The position numbers and the translations under genes are program-made. Shown here in pieces: positions 40,705-50,676 of a DNA stretch of 50,676 nucleotides; position 1 is the stretch's first letter, and each line of letters starts with the position of its first letter. The DNA is from Muricoccus roseus (lineage in GTDB: Bacteria > Pseudomonadota > Alphaproteobacteria > Acetobacterales > Acetobacteraceae): contig NZ_FQZF01000035.1 in the NCBI RefSeq assembly GCF_900141905.1, positions 1 to 50,676 on the forward strand, given 5' to 3'. The notes beneath the pieces were generated by a model. That model saw only the letters and a program-made list of their open reading frames with translations. It was not told where the DNA came from and ran no database searches.

Positions 40705-40733
40705 GACCCCGGAGAGAGGAAGAGGCGGCGGCG

Positions 40734-41432
40734 ATGGACCTGTTCGAGACGAACGGCGTGAAGATCGACCTCTCCCACCCCCGGGTGGCGCCGGTCGCCG
40801 AGGAGTTCCGCCGCGGCAGCTTCGAGGGGCGCGAGGCGAAGCTCGTCCGTCAGGTGGTACGCCGCCACCACCGGATCCTGGAGATGGGCACCTGCACCGG
40901 CTTCGTCGCCATGATCGCGGCGCGTATCGTCGGGGCGGGCGCGATCCTCTGCTACGAGGCGAATCCGCAGAACGCCGCTCTCGCCGCCCATCATTTCGCG
41001 GCGAACGACCTGCCCATCACCATCGCCAACGCCGTCCTGCTCTCCCGCCGCGCAGCGGCGGGGAAGCCGCCGACCGTGCCCTTCTTCATGTCACCCTCCC
41101 TCGTCTCCTCCTCGCTGATCCCCATCCCGCGCCGGGACAGCGTCGAGGTGCCGGTCGCCATTTTCGAGGAGGAAGTCTCCCGCCACGGGGCGAACTTCCT
41201 GATCATGGACATCGAGGGCGGCGAGGTGGAGCTGCTCGGCACGGCGGACCTCGACCCCATCACGGGCATCCTGATGGAGACGCATTACCGGAAGGCCGGG
41301 ATCGGGCCGACCGACGCCATGATCAAGCGGCTCTATGACCGGGGCTTCCGGATCAACCTGCGGAACTCCGGCAGCGAGACCCTCCACCTCTACCGCGAGG
41401 GGCACGAGGCGGATCTCGAAGGGGCTTGGTAG
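40734..41432 (+). CDS. FkbM-type SAM methyltransferase inside the trp operon
   Basis: The protein has 232 residues from ATG 40734, with a purine-rich GGAGAGAGGAAGAGG upstream. It has a SAM-binding start RILEMGTCTGFVAMIAARIVG-like region near residue 48 (EMGTCTGF), LCYEANPQN, and FLIMDIEGGEVELL near residue 160, the D-x-EG-x-E motif of FkbM methyltransferases. No signal peptide or membrane helix. It lies between trpE and trpG, 29 and 48 bases from each, on the same strand. O-methylation of a small molecule or sugar is typical of the family; the substrate and any link to tryptophan are unknown. Confidence 0.75.
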   Translation: MDLFETNGVKIDLSHPRVAPVAEEFRRGSFEGREAKLVRQVVRRHHRILEMGTCTGFVAMIAARIVGAGAILCYEANPQNAALAAHHFAANDLPITIANAVLLSRRAAAGKPPTVPFFMSPSLVSSSLIPIPRRDSVEVPVAIFEEEVSRHGANFLIMDIEGGEVELLGTADLDPITGILMETHYRKAGIGPTDAMIKRLYDRGFRINLRNSGSETLHLYREGHEADLEGAW

Positions 41433-41480
41433 CCCGCCCCGCTTGACCAGCGGGGCCGCCTCGGCCGATGTGAAGAGGCC

Positions 41481-42095
41481 ATGATCCTGCTCATCGACAA
41501 TTACGACAGCTTCACCTTCAACCTCGTCCACTTCCTCGGGGAACTGGGCGCGGAGGTGGCGGTCTGGCGCAACGACGCGCTCTCGGTCGAGCAGGCCCTG
41601 GAGATGAACCCGCGCGCGATCGTCCTCTCCCCGGGTCCTTGCACGCCCAATGAAGCCGGAATCTGCCTGGACCTGATCGGGGCGGCCGCGAAGAAGGGCG
41701 TGCCCCTCTTCGGCGTCTGCCTCGGCCACCAGGCCATCGGCCAAGCCTTCGGCGGCACCGTGGTGCGCGCGCCGGAGCCCGTGCACGGCAAGGTGCATGA
41801 CGTCCATCACGGCGGCACCGATGTCTTCGCCGGCCTCCCCTCCCCCTTCCGCGCCACGCGCTATCACTCCCTCGTCGTCCGCCGCGACGACATGCCCGAG
41901 AGCCTGAGGGTGACCGCCGAAACGGGCGACGGCCTCGTCATGGGCCTGGCCCACCGGGATCTTCCGGTCTGGGGCGTGCAGTTTCACCCGGAGAGCATCG
42001 CCTCCGCCCATGGGCACGACATGCTGGCCAATGTCATGCGGATGGCGGGCGTGAACCTGCCGCCGCGGCCCAAGACCGCCGCGCGGGCGGCCTAA
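41481..42095 (+). CDS. trpG: anthranilate synthase component II (glutamine amidotransferase)
   Basis: The protein has 204 residues. The class I glutaminase triad is Cys80 in [11 protein letters not shown], His169 and Glu171 in [26 protein letters not shown] and [12 protein letters not shown] are typical. It supplies ammonia to TrpE and may also serve p-aminobenzoate synthesis. AAGAGG lies a few bases before the ATG. trpD starts two bases after its stop. Confidence 0.95.
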   Translation: MILLIDNYDSFTFNLVHFLGELGAEVAVWRNDALSVEQALEMNPRAIVLSPGPCTPNEAGICLDLIGAAAKKGVPLFGVCLGHQAIGQAFGGTVVRAPEPVHGKVHDVHHGGTDVFAGLPSPFRATRYHSLVVRRDDMPESLRVTAETGDGLVMGLAHRDLPVWGVQFHPESIASAHGHDMLANVMRMAGVNLPPRPKTAARAA

Positions 42096-42097
42096 CC

Positions 42098-43108
<1,011 letters not shown>

Positions 43109-43241
43109 CCATTCCGCCGGAGTCCGAGCCGCCCGGCGCCCCCTGCCTGAGGCCCCTCTGGAAGGCGGCGCCTTCACCGGCGCCATCCGTTAACCCAAGC
43201 GCTTGACGCGCCCGCCGGAAGGGGGCCAGGAACCGCTCATC

Positions 43242-44054
43242 ATGGACCAGACCCTCACGGCATCGGACACGCTCCGGCGCATCCTCGACGACAAGCGGGC
43301 CGAGGTGCAGGCGCGCATGCAGGAGACCCCGCTCCCCGAGATGGAGCGGCGGGCCCGGGCTACCGACAGGCCCCGCCGTTTCACCGAGGCGCTCTGCGCC
43401 GCGGTGGCGGAGATGCGGATCGGGCTGATCGCCGAGGTAAAGCGGGCCTCGCCCTCGGGCGGGCTCATCCGCGAGCCCTTCGACCCCGCCGGCATCGCCC
43501 GCGCCTATGAGGAGGCCGGGGCGACCTGCCTCTCCGTCCTGACGGACGAGCCCTATTTCCAGGGCACCGCGGAGCATCTGCGCCTCGCTCGCGACGCGAC
43601 AGCGCTTCCCGTGCTGCGCAAGGACTTCATGATCGACCCCTGGCAGGTCTTCGAGGCCCGGGCGATGGGGGCGGATGCCATCCTCATCATCATGGCCGCC
43701 CTCAGCGACGAAGAGGCCTCCGAGATCGAGGACGTCGCGCGCGGGCTCGACATGGGCGTGCTGGTGGAGGTCCATGACGAGGCGGAGCTGGAGCGCGCCC
43801 TCGGCCTCGAGACCCGGCTGATCGGCGTGAACAACCGCGACCTCCGCAGCCTCAGGACCGACATCGCCGTGACCGAGCGTCTGGCGCCCCTCATCCCCGC
43901 CGACCGGATCCCGGTGGCCGAAAGCGGGATCCGCACGGCCCAGGATGTGCGCCGCATGGTCCATGCCGGGGCGCGCTGCCTACTGGTTGGCGAGCATCTG
44001 CTGCGCCAGCCGGACCCCGGCGCCGCCGCGCGCGAGCTGGTGCAGGCCGCTTGA
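43242..44054 (+). CDS. trpC: indole-3-glycerol-phosphate synthase
   Basis: The protein has 270 residues from ATG 43242. TIM-barrel motifs include [13 protein letters not shown] (catalytic Lys67), [49 protein letters not shown] and VAESGI. It is the monofunctional form, without the TrpF domain. It closes the indole ring in tryptophan synthesis. Its stop overlaps the moaC start as TTGA. Confidence 0.95.
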   Translation: MDQTLTASDTLRRILDDKRAEVQARMQETPLPEMERRARATDRPRRFTEALCAAVAEMRIGLIAEVKRASPSGGLIREPFDPAGIARAYEEAGATCLSVLTDEPYFQGTAEHLRLARDATALPVLRKDFMIDPWQVFEARAMGADAILIIMAALSDEEASEIEDVARGLDMGVLVEVHDEAELERALGLETRLIGVNNRDLRSLRTDIAVTERLAPLIPADRIPVAESGIRTAQDVRRMVHAGARCLLVGEHLLRQPDPGAAARELVQAA

Positions 44055-44527
44055 GCGGTCCCCTCACCCATTTCGATTCGGCCGGCCGGGCGGCGATGGT
44101 GGATGTCTCGGCCAAGGCCGAGACGGTGCGCGAAGCCACCGCCAGGGGCCGCATCACCATGCGCCCGGAGACCCTGGCGCTGATCGCCGAGGGCCGTGCC
44201 GGCAAGGGGGATGTGCTGGGCGTCGCGCGCCTGGCCGGGATCATGGCGGCCAAGCGCACGGCCGAGCTGATCCCGCTCTGCCATCCGCTCCCCCTCTCCT
44301 CCGTCACCATCGAATTGGAGCTGGCCGAGCCGGATGCGGTGGAGATCGCCGCGACGGTCCGCACCGCCGGCCGCACCGGAGTGGAGATGGAGGCGATGAC
44401 GGCCGTCAGCATGGCGGCCCTGACCATCTATGACATGGTGAAGGCCGCCGACCGGGGCATGCGGATCGAGGCGATTCGGCTGACCCACAAATCTGGCGGC
44501 AAGTCAGGCCTTTACGAGGCGTCCTGA
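44051..44527 (+). CDS. moaC: cyclic pyranopterin monophosphate synthase
   Basis: The protein has 158 residues from a TTG start at 44051 that overlaps the trpC stop. It has [40 protein letters not shown] and [13 protein letters not shown] with the catalytic Asp/Lys pair, ending HKSGGKSG. With MoaA it makes the first pterin intermediate of molybdenum cofactor. The trpC-moaC-moeA order is common in alphaproteobacteria. The stop shares one base with the moeA start. Confidence 0.94.
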   Translation: MSGPLTHFDSAGRAAMVDVSAKAETVREATARGRITMRPETLALIAEGRAGKGDVLGVARLAGIMAAKRTAELIPLCHPLPLSSVTIELELAEPDAVEIAATVRTAGRTGVEMEAMTAVSMAALTIYDMVKAADRGMRIEAIRLTHKSGGKSGLYEAS

Positions 44528-45732
44528 TGATCCCGGTCGAGGAAGCGCTGGAGCGGATCCTGGCCGGTCTCTCACCGACCGGGGCGGAAACCGTCGCCCT
44601 GGCCGAGGGTTGGGGGCGGATTCTCGCCCATCCCGTCACCGCGCGCCTTACCCAGCCCCCCACCGATGTCTCCGCCATGGACGGCTATGCCGTGCGGGTC
44701 GAGGACGCGGGCGTCGGGGCACGGCTCCGCGTCATCGGCGCCTCGCCCGCCGGCCATCCTTTCAGCGGAAGGGTCGGTCCTGGCGAAGCCGTGCGGATCT
44801 TCACCGGCGGTGCCCTGCCGGCCGGCGCCGATACGGTCCTGCTGCAGGAGGATGCGGCGGCCGAGGATGGCCATGTCCGCCCCACCGAGGCCCCCCGCCC
44901 CGGGCGCCACATCCGCCGCGCGGGGCTGGATTTCGCGACGGGTGACACGCTTCTCCCTGCCGGAAGGCGGCTGACCGCGCGGGATATCGGCCTTGCGGCG
45001 GCGGCCAACCATCCCTGGCTCCAGGTCCATCGGCGCCCCCGGATCGGAATCCTCGCCACGGGCGACGAAATCAGCTTGCCGGGGGACCCGATACCCCCGG
45101 GCGGCATCGTCTCCTCCAACGCCCATGCGCTGGCGGCCCTGGTGCGGGCGGCGGGCGGCGAGCCGCTGGTGCTGCCGATCGCGGCGGATGACCGGGATGC
45201 CATCGCCGGCGCCGCGGAGGCCGCCCGCCGCTGCGACCTGCTGGTGACCACCGGAGGGGCGAGCGTCGGCGAGCACGACCTGGTCCAGGCCGCCCTTGGC
45301 CCGCAAGGCTTCGCGCTGGACTTCTGGAAGATTGCCATGCGGCCCGGTAAACCGTTGATCTGGGGGGACTTGCGGGGCACCCCGCTGCTGGGCCTGCCGG
45401 GCAACCCGGTCTCGGCCCTGGTTTGCGCCGTGCTCTTCCTCATCCCCGCGACGCGCCGGCTCTCCGGCCTGCCAGCGGGCCCGGTCGAGACCCGCCCGGC
45501 GCTGCTCGGCCGCGAGATGCCGGCGAATGACCGGCGGCAGGACTATGTGCGCGCCGAACTCTCGCAGGATGCCGCCGGCGCCCTGGTCGCCACCCCCTTC
45601 GCGGTGCAGGACAGCTCCATGCTCCGCACCATGGCCGCTGCCGGTGCCCTGATCCTGCGCCGGCCGCATGCTCCAGCCGCCCCGGCGGGCTCCGCGGTCG
45701 AGGTTGTCGAACTTTCCTCTCTCGGCGTGTGA
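44527..45732 (+). CDS. moeA: molybdopterin molybdotransferase
   Basis: The protein has 401 residues. It has PPTDVSAMDGYAVR, FTGGALPAGADTVLLQED, the MPT-binding domain with GILATGDEIS, SSNAHALAALV, TTGGASVGEHD and GLPGNPVSALVC. It inserts molybdate into adenylylated molybdopterin in the cytosol. It overlaps moaC by one base and ends 105 bases before lexA. Confidence 0.95.
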   Translation: MIPVEEALERILAGLSPTGAETVALAEGWGRILAHPVTARLTQPPTDVSAMDGYAVRVEDAGVGARLRVIGASPAGHPFSGRVGPGEAVRIFTGGALPAGADTVLLQEDAAAEDGHVRPTEAPRPGRHIRRAGLDFATGDTLLPAGRRLTARDIGLAAAANHPWLQVHRRPRIGILATGDEISLPGDPIPPGGIVSSNAHALAALVRAAGGEPLVLPIAADDRDAIAGAAEAARRCDLLVTTGGASVGEHDLVQAALGPQGFALDFWKIAMRPGKPLIWGDLRGTPLLGLPGNPVSALVCAVLFLIPATRRLSGLPAGPVETRPALLGREMPANDRRQDYVRAELSQDAAGALVATPFAVQDSSMLRTMAAAGALILRRPHAPAAPAGSAVEVVELSSLGV

Positions 45733-45741
45733 AGCGCGGCA

Positions 45742-45771
45742 TTGACCGACGCGGAAGAACTTTCATAGAAC
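45742..45771 (+). promoter_or_regulatory. lexA promoter with SOS box
   Basis: TTGACC at 45742-45747 and ATAGAA at 45765-45770 form a -35/-10 pair with a 17-base spacer. GAAC-TTTCATA-GAAC at 45757-45771 is, on the opposite strand, the alphaproteobacterial LexA site GTTC-N7-GTTC. It covers the -10 box, 66 bases before the lexA start, so bound LexA would block its own transcription. Confidence 0.8.
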
Positions 45772-45837
45772 TTCCGTGTCGGTTGCCCGTTTGTTCGTGC
45801 AGTGGACTTGCCCCGCCCCCAGGGAGACGCCCGGACC

Positions 45838-46572
45838 ATGCTCACCCGGAAGCAGCACGAGCTGCTCACCTTCATTGACAAACATCTCCGGAACACCGGC
45901 TTCTCCCCCTCCTTCGAGGAGATGAAGGAGGCGCTGAACCTGAAGTCGAAGTCCGGCATCCACCGCCTGATCACGGCGCTGGAGGAGCGCGGCTTCCTCA
46001 AGCGCCGCGCCCACCGGGCCCGGGCGCTGGAGGTGCTGCGCATGCCCGACAGCATGGGCCCCCGCGCCGCGCAGGCCCAGGCCGCGCAGCCGGCGGCGCC
46101 CGCCGGGCCCGCCTTCGCGCCCAATGTCATCCGCGGCAACTTCGCCCAGAACCTGCCCGGCGCGGTGCGCACCGCGAATGACGCGGCCGCCGTGCACCTC
46201 CCCCTTTACGGCCGGATCGCGGCCGGCCTTCCGATCGAGGCGCTGCGCGACGGCGGCGACAGCGTCGAGGTTCCGGCGGCGCTGCTGGGCGGCGGCGAGC
46301 ACTATGCGCTGGAGGTGGCGGGCGATTCGATGGAGGGCGCCGGCATCCTCGACGGCGACACGGTCATCATCCGCCGCGGCGACACGGCCGATAACGGCGC
46401 CATCGTGGTGGCCCTGGTGGACGAGAACGAGGTGACGCTGAAGCGGCTGCGCCGGCGCGGCAACTCCATCGCGCTGGAAGCCGCAAATCCGCGCTACGAG
46501 ACCCGCATCTTCGGGCCGGACCGCGTGAAGGTGCAGGGCCGCCTCGTCGGCCTGGTGCGCCGCTACCACTGA
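45838..46572 (+). CDS. lexA: LexA repressor
   Basis: The protein has 244 residues from ATG 45838. The winged-helix DNA-binding domain ([35 protein letters not shown]) is followed by a long Ala/Pro linker (residues 70-120). The C-terminal S24 domain has the self-cleavage site Ala129-Gly130 in YGRIAAGLP, Ser164 in AGDSMEGAG and Lys202 in EVTLKRL. RecA filaments trigger cleavage, inducing SOS genes. The SOS box in its promoter shows autoregulation. Confidence 0.95.
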   Translation: MLTRKQHELLTFIDKHLRNTGFSPSFEEMKEALNLKSKSGIHRLITALEERGFLKRRAHRARALEVLRMPDSMGPRAAQAQAAQPAAPAGPAFAPNVIRGNFAQNLPGAVRTANDAAAVHLPLYGRIAAGLPIEALRDGGDSVEVPAALLGGGEHYALEVAGDSMEGAGILDGDTVIIRRGDTADNGAIVVALVDENEVTLKRLRRRGNSIALEAANPRYETRIFGPDRVKVQGRLVGLVRRYH

Positions 46573-46618
46573 TCCCGGCTGGCAGGGGGCCATCCCCGCC
46601 CCGGCTATTCCGGCCCGG

Positions 46619-48808
46619 CTATTCCGTCTCGGCCGGCGGCTCGCTCTGGGGCTGGGCGCGCGGCGCCGGCACCGGAGGCACCCAGGGCCGGTCGCCCCGG
46701 AGCGCGCGGTCCGACAGGATCCTCGCCCCGTCCGGCCCCAGCCAGATCGCATGGGCCCCGTCCCGCCAGACGGAGAATCGGTCCACCCGCGGCGTATCCC
46801 GGCAGCGACCCCGGATCGGCTCCAGCGAGATCATCACCGCGGCCAGCCCGCAGCCGGTTTCCGCCAGGACAGGTGGCAGCGGGGGCGCCGGGCCACGCCG
46901 GGGCCGGGGCGCCTCGCGCGGCGGCTGGCGCAGCAGGATGGCCGCGGCGGCCTCGGGGCGCGGGCGCAGCAGGCAGGAGAGAGCGGAGCAACTGGCCAGC
47001 CCCTCCGCCGCCGCGCCTTCGCGCGGCAAGGATGCGGCGCCGTCCTCCCCCCAACTCCGCAGCCAGGATTCGCGCGTCAGGCGGTTGGCGCCGGAGGCGC
47101 GCTCCGCCAGCACCCCGTGGGGTGTCGCGATCGCCAGCATCCGCCCGTCGGCGGCCACCAGGATGTCCGGCGGCGTGCTCGCCAGGCCGGAGAGCAGCCC
47201 GGCCAGCATGGCCGGCACGCCCAGCCAGCGCCATGGCAGGCGCCAGAGGCAGAGCCAGCACAGGCCGAGGGTGAAGAGCCCGAGCCCCCAGGCAGGAAGC
47301 GGTGGCGCGGAGAGCGCCGCGCCGGGCCAGGCAGCCACGGTGGCCCCGGTCACCAGGGTCGCCTCCACCCCCCAGCCCATCACCGCAAGCGGGGCGCCTT
47401 CCAGCCCGAGGGGCATGAGCGCGAGGGCCAGCATTCCCGCCGGCATGACGAGGAAGGAGGTCAGCGGCACCGCCACGGCATTCGCCGCCACGCCATAGAG
47501 CTGCAGCCGCCCGAAATGGTGCAGCCCGAAGGGCGTGGTCGCCGCCCCGGCGACGAGGGAAGTCGCGATCAGGCCGAGCACCACCAGCGCCGCGCACCCC
47601 CGCCAGCCCCGCATCCGCAAGGCCTGACCCGGACCCCGCAGCGCCTCGGCGGCGGCGATCAGCGCCAGCACCGCGGCGAAGGACATCTGGAAGGAGGGTC
47701 CGGTGAGGGCGGCGGGGTTCGCCAGCAGCACCAAGCCGGCCGCCAGGGCGATGGCGCGCAGGGAAAGGGCACGGCGGCCGGTCAGCACGGCGAGGGTGAC
47801 CAGCGCCGCCATGGCGAAAGAGCGGACCATCGGCACGCCGGAGCCGGTGAGCAGCGTATAGGCCCCGCCAAGCACCAGCCCCGCGACGGCGGCCACACCC
47901 TTGGAATCCACCCGGAGAGCGAGCCAGGGCATGGCCGCGACCGCCACCCGCGTCAGCGCGAAGCCGATGCCGATGACGATCGCCACATGGAGGCCGGAGA
48001 CGGAGAGCAGATGCGCCAGCCCCGAATCCCGCAGGGCCGCGAGTTCATCCGCCGGAATGGCCGATTGCGAGCCGGTGAGCAGCGCCGCGGCTACCGCCCC
48101 CGTGCCGCCGGGCAGGGCGGCGGTCACCCGGGCCTCGATCGCCGAGCGAAGCCCGGAGAAGAGCGGCGCCTCGTCGCCCGGCACGACGCTCGCGGCGTTC
48201 AGCGCGAAACCGGAGCCGGCGAGGCCGGAGAAATAGGCGGCGCGCTGCAGGTCGAAAGCGCCCGGATAGGCCGGGGCCATGGCCGGGCGCAGGAGAGCGC
48301 GGACCGAGAGCTGGTCCCCCGGCGCGGGCCGGGCCGGGTCGTTGGCGCGCAGGCGGATGCGGATCCGCCGCTCCAGCGGCGGGCGTTCATCCAGCCGCGG
48401 CGCGGCCAGGACGACCCGGCGCCCCTCCGGCAGGAGGTCCACCGCCTCCACGCGGCCCGTGATGATCGTCGCGGTACGCGGCAGGTCCGGAACGGCCGGG
48501 GCGGCGCGCGCATGGAGGAGGGCGGCCGCGAAACCGAGGGCGACGGCCCCGGCGAGGGCCAGGCCGGCCGCCGAAACCGGCGCGCGGCCGCGCAGCAGCA
48601 GAGCGAGCGCGAGAAGCGGCCAGGGCAGTGCCGCCCAGGCCAGGGCGGGCTCTGTCGTGAGCCCGAAATAGAGGAGGATCCCCGCCCCCATAGCCACTGG
48701 CAGCCAAAGCGGCCAGCGGTCCCATTCCGCCGCCACCCAGCCCAGGACGCGTTCGGCCAGGGGCGGAGACGGGAGGGCGAGCTGTGCCTGGGCGAGATGG
48801 GCGGACAT
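46619..48808 (-). CDS. comEC: ComEC/Rec2 family DNA-uptake channel protein
   Basis: The protein has 729 residues. N-terminal membrane helices, an OB-like domain (ATIITGRVEAVDLLPEGRR) with PAYPGAFDLQRAAYF, then the competence domain with DSGLAHLLSVSGLHVAIV, SGVPMVRSFAMAALV and SFQMSFAAVLALI. The C-terminal part has a DGRMLAIATPHGVLAER stretch but no HxHxDH metal motif, so the metallo-beta-lactamase-like domain is reduced. The protein would carry transforming DNA across the inner membrane. It is convergent with lexA and divergent from gltX. Confidence 0.85.
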   Translation of the reverse strand: MSAHLAQAQLALPSPPLAERVLGWVAAEWDRWPLWLPVAMGAGILLYFGLTTEPALAWAALPWPLLALALLLRGRAPVSAAGLALAGAVALGFAAALLHARAAPAVPDLPRTATIITGRVEAVDLLPEGRRVVLAAPRLDERPPLERRIRIRLRANDPARPAPGDQLSVRALLRPAMAPAYPGAFDLQRAAYFSGLAGSGFALNAASVVPGDEAPLFSGLRSAIEARVTAALPGGTGAVAAALLTGSQSAIPADELAALRDSGLAHLLSVSGLHVAIVIGIGFALTRVAVAAMPWLALRVDSKGVAAVAGLVLGGAYTLLTGSGVPMVRSFAMAALVTLAVLTGRRALSLRAIALAAGLVLLANPAALTGPSFQMSFAAVLALIAAAEALRGPGQALRMRGWRGCAALVVLGLIATSLVAGAATTPFGLHHFGRLQLYGVAANAVAVPLTSFLVMPAGMLALALMPLGLEGAPLAVMGWGVEATLVTGATVAAWPGAALSAPPLPAWGLGLFTLGLCWLCLWRLPWRWLGVPAMLAGLLSGLASTPPDILVAADGRMLAIATPHGVLAERASGANRLTRESWLRSWGEDGAASLPREGAAAEGLASCSALSCLLRPRPEAAAAILLRQPPREAPRPRRGPAPPLPPVLAETGCGLAAVMISLEPIRGRCRDTPRVDRFSVWRDGAHAIWLGPDGARILSDRALRGDRPWVPPVPAPRAQPQSEPPAETE

Positions 48809-48884
48809 CCGGCCCTATGCTAGCCCACCGATCACAGAGGCGTGAGGGGTCAACAGAGTCTTCGGGCGGTGATAGAGGGGCGGC

Positions 48885-50291
48885 ATGACCGTCCGCACGC
48901 GCTTCGCCCCCTCCCCCACCGGCTACCTGCATATCGGCGGGGCCCGGACCGCGCTCTTCAACTTCCTCTTCGCGCGGCACCATGGCGGCCAGTATCTGCT
49001 GCGGATCGAGGATACGGACCGGGCGCGCAGCACGCCGGAAGCCGTTCGCCAGATCATCGAGAGCCTGGAATGGCTCGGCCTCTCCCCGGATGAGCCGCCG
49101 GTCATGCAGACCTCGCGCGAGCAGCGCCATGCGGAGGTGGCGAAGGAGCTGCTCGCCAAGGGCCGCGCCTATCTCGCCTATGACACGGCGGAGGAGCTGG
49201 TCGCGATGCGCGAGCGCGCGCAGGCCGAGGGCCGCCCCCCGCGCTACGACGGCAACTGGCGCGACCGCGACCCCTCGGAGGCGCCGGGCGGCATCGCCCC
49301 GGTCATCCGCATCAAGGCTCCGCGGGAGGGCGAGACGGTGGTGCGCGACCTCGTGCAGGGCGAGGTGCGGGTGCAGAACACGGAGCTGGATGACATGATC
49401 ATCCTCCGCTCCGACGGCACGCCGACCTATCTGCATGCGGTGGTGGTGGACGACCATGACATGGAGATCACCCATGTCATTCGCGGCGACGACCACCTTA
49501 CCAACACCTTCCGCCAGATCATGGTCTATGACGCCATGGGCTGGGAGCGGCCGGAATTCGCCCATATCCCGCTGATCCATGGCGCTGATGGCGCCAAGCT
49601 ATCCAAGCGGCACGGGGCGGTGGGCGCGCTGGAGTTCCGCGACCAGGGCTTCCTGCCGGAAGCCGTCTGCAACTACCTCCTCCGCCTGGGCTGGGGCCAT
49701 GGCGACGAGGAGTTCGTGCCGCGGGAGCGCGCGATCGAGCTTTTCGACCTGAAGGATGTCGGCCGCGCCGCCTCGCGCATGGACTATGCCAAGCTCTCGC
49801 ACCTGAACGGCCAGTACCTCCGCGCGGCCGACGCGGCCGCCCTGCTGCCGCAGGTGCTCGCCCGGCTGGGCGAGGTGAGCGAGACGCAAGCAGCGCGGGT
49901 GGCCGCGCTGATCCCCGACCTCCAGCCCCGCGCGCGCAGCCTGGTCGAAATGGCGGAGGGGGCGCGCTTCGCCCTGGCCATGCGCCCGCTCAAGTATGAG
50001 CCCAAGGCCGCCGAGGCGCTGGACCATGCCGATGTGCGGGCCCGGCTCGCGGCGCTGGCGGCGCAACTCGCGGGCGTGGAATGGGACCGTTCGGCCCTGG
50101 ACGGCGCGCTTCGAGCCTTCGCCGAGGCGCAGGGCGTGAAGCTCGGCCAGGTGGCGCAGCCCCTTCGCGCGGCGCTGACCGGCAGCCTTCAGTCCCCGCC
50201 GATCGACGCGGTTCTCATGGCGCTGGGCAAGGAGGAGAGCCTGGCCCGCATCGGGGACGCCGCCGAAGGCGTCAGTCTCGTCGGCGGCTGA
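48885..50291 (+). CDS. gltX: glutamyl-tRNA synthetase
   Basis: The protein has 468 residues. It is a class I synthetase with the HIGH-type motif APSPTGYLHIGGARTALF near the start, RIEDTDRARSTPEAV, and the KMSKS-type motif KLSKR at residues 238-242, followed by the helical anticodon-binding domain. It charges tRNA-Glu; alphaproteobacteria often carry two GltX copies, one of them also charging tRNA-Gln, and which copy this is cannot be told here. Its start is 76 bases from that of comEC. Confidence 0.94.
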   Translation: MTVRTRFAPSPTGYLHIGGARTALFNFLFARHHGGQYLLRIEDTDRARSTPEAVRQIIESLEWLGLSPDEPPVMQTSREQRHAEVAKELLAKGRAYLAYDTAEELVAMRERAQAEGRPPRYDGNWRDRDPSEAPGGIAPVIRIKAPREGETVVRDLVQGEVRVQNTELDDMIILRSDGTPTYLHAVVVDDHDMEITHVIRGDDHLTNTFRQIMVYDAMGWERPEFAHIPLIHGADGAKLSKRHGAVGALEFRDQGFLPEAVCNYLLRLGWGHGDEEFVPRERAIELFDLKDVGRAASRMDYAKLSHLNGQYLRAADAAALLPQVLARLGEVSETQAARVAALIPDLQPRARSLVEMAEGARFALAMRPLKYEPKAAEALDHADVRARLAALAAQLAGVEWDRSALDGALRAFAEAQGVKLGQVAQPLRAALTGSLQSPPIDAVLMALGKEESLARIGDAAEGVSLVGG

Positions 50292-50293
50292 AC

Positions 50294-50314
50294 CCGCGCC
50301 GCTAGGCGGCGCGG
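50294..50314. terminator. hairpin covering the end of two convergent genes
   Basis: CCGCGCCGC (50294-50302), TAG, and GCGGCGCGG (50306-50314) form a perfect 9-bp stem. It begins two bases after the gltX stop and includes the stop codon of the convergent chemotaxis gene (50302-50304). It may serve as a compact two-way transcript end, although no T-run is present. Confidence 0.5.
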
Positions 50315-50676
50315 ACCTCCGCGACGAAGTGGGTGACGGTTCCGTTGAGCTGCTCGGCCTGCTGGGCGAGTTCCGAGGCGGCGGAGAGCACCTCGCCTGC
50401 GGCCGCGCCGGTTTCGGCCGAGCCCTGGCTGACCGAGGCGATGTTGGCCGTCACCGCCTCCGTCGCACGCGCCGTCTCCTGCACCGTGCGCGCGATCTCC
50501 CCGGTCGCCGCCGTCTGCTGCTCCACCGCCGCCGCGATCGCCACCGCGATCCCGCTCACCTCCTCGATCGTCCGCCCGATCCCCCCGATCGCCACCACCG
50601 CCTGATCGGTCGCCGACTGGATCTCGGCGATCTGCGCTCCGATCTCCTCGGTGGCCTTGGCCGTCTGCGCCGCCAG
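50302..50676 (-). CDS. methyl-accepting chemotaxis protein, C-terminal part (cut by window edge)
   Basis: The last 124 residues are visible. They contain ATEEIGAQIAEIQSATDQAV, IEEVSGIAVAIAAAVEQQTA, ATGEIARTVQETARAT and a final coiled-coil segment ending FVAEVRAA. The IxxxVxxIAxAVEEQxxA-type methylation helix and the heptad pattern are diagnostic of the signalling domain of chemotaxis receptors. The ligand-binding part and the hairpin tip lie beyond the window. It ends 10 bases from gltX on the opposite strand. Confidence 0.88.
   Translation of the reverse strand: MAAQTAKATEEIGAQIAEIQSATDQAVVAIGGIGRTIEEVSGIAVAIAAAVEQQTAATGEIARTVQETARATEAVTANIASVSQGSAETGAAAGEVLSAASELAQQAEQLNGTVTHFVAEVRAA

Noticed and set aside
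46751-48823. 690-codon plus-strand frame opposite comEC
   Set aside because: The sequence is Gln/Arg/Gly-rich without domains; comEC on the other strand has recognisable competence motifs.

Overview
The window is high-G+C DNA (about 70% by eye) from an alphaproteobacterium, most likely an Acetobacteraceae/Roseomonas-like member of the Rhodospirillales. The main evidence is the eno-ftsB-pdhA-pdhB-pdhC-lpd-lipA-coq10 string, a lipoyl domain fused to the PDH E1 beta subunit, and a GAAC-N7-GAAC SOS box (GTTC-N7-GTTC on the other strand) in front of lexA. The genus is an inference; no rRNA or tRNA gene was seen.

Positions 1-6000 are accessory DNA. An IS5-type element enters from the left edge and abuts the first 50 or so codons of an FkbM-like methyltransferase gene. 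Next come an alpha/beta-hydrolase-like gene, small orphan genes, an AT-richer GT-C-type membrane glycosyltransferase gene, and a compact three-gene operon of unknown function. Its last two genes are diverged tandem paralogues, and the last one is frameshifted.

Positions 6100-20500 hold metabolic and transport genes: an orphan LivK-like binding protein, pseudoazurin, a GT4 glycosyltransferase, a cysteine hydrolase, a sugar-acid dehydratase with an RraA-like partner, an NCS2 purine permease, an Mpo1-like protein, an ABC half-transporter, an MFS exporter with a C-terminal ABM-like domain, a FAH-family enzyme with a twin-arginine-like leader, and Dps.

Positions 20500-37200 are core genes: parE, then on the minus strand tpiA, secG, pyrG, kdsA, wrbA, eno, ftsB, the pyruvate dehydrogenase genes, lpdA, lipA and a COQ10/RatA gene. 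They join glycolysis, pyruvate oxidation, lipoate synthesis, CTP and KDO supply. Positions 37200-45700 run on the plus strand as a tightly packed series: ppiD-like, trpE, an FkbM-type methyltransferase, trpG, trpD, trpC, moaC, moeA. Then come lexA, comEC, gltX and the 3' end of a chemotaxis receptor gene.

The most unusual non-coding feature is a roughly 250-bp dispersed repeat made of consecutive hairpins. There are three full copies and one inverted half copy. Every copy lies next to a gene's 3' end, and one stem shows compensated base changes between copies. I found no CRISPR array and no recognisable defence system.
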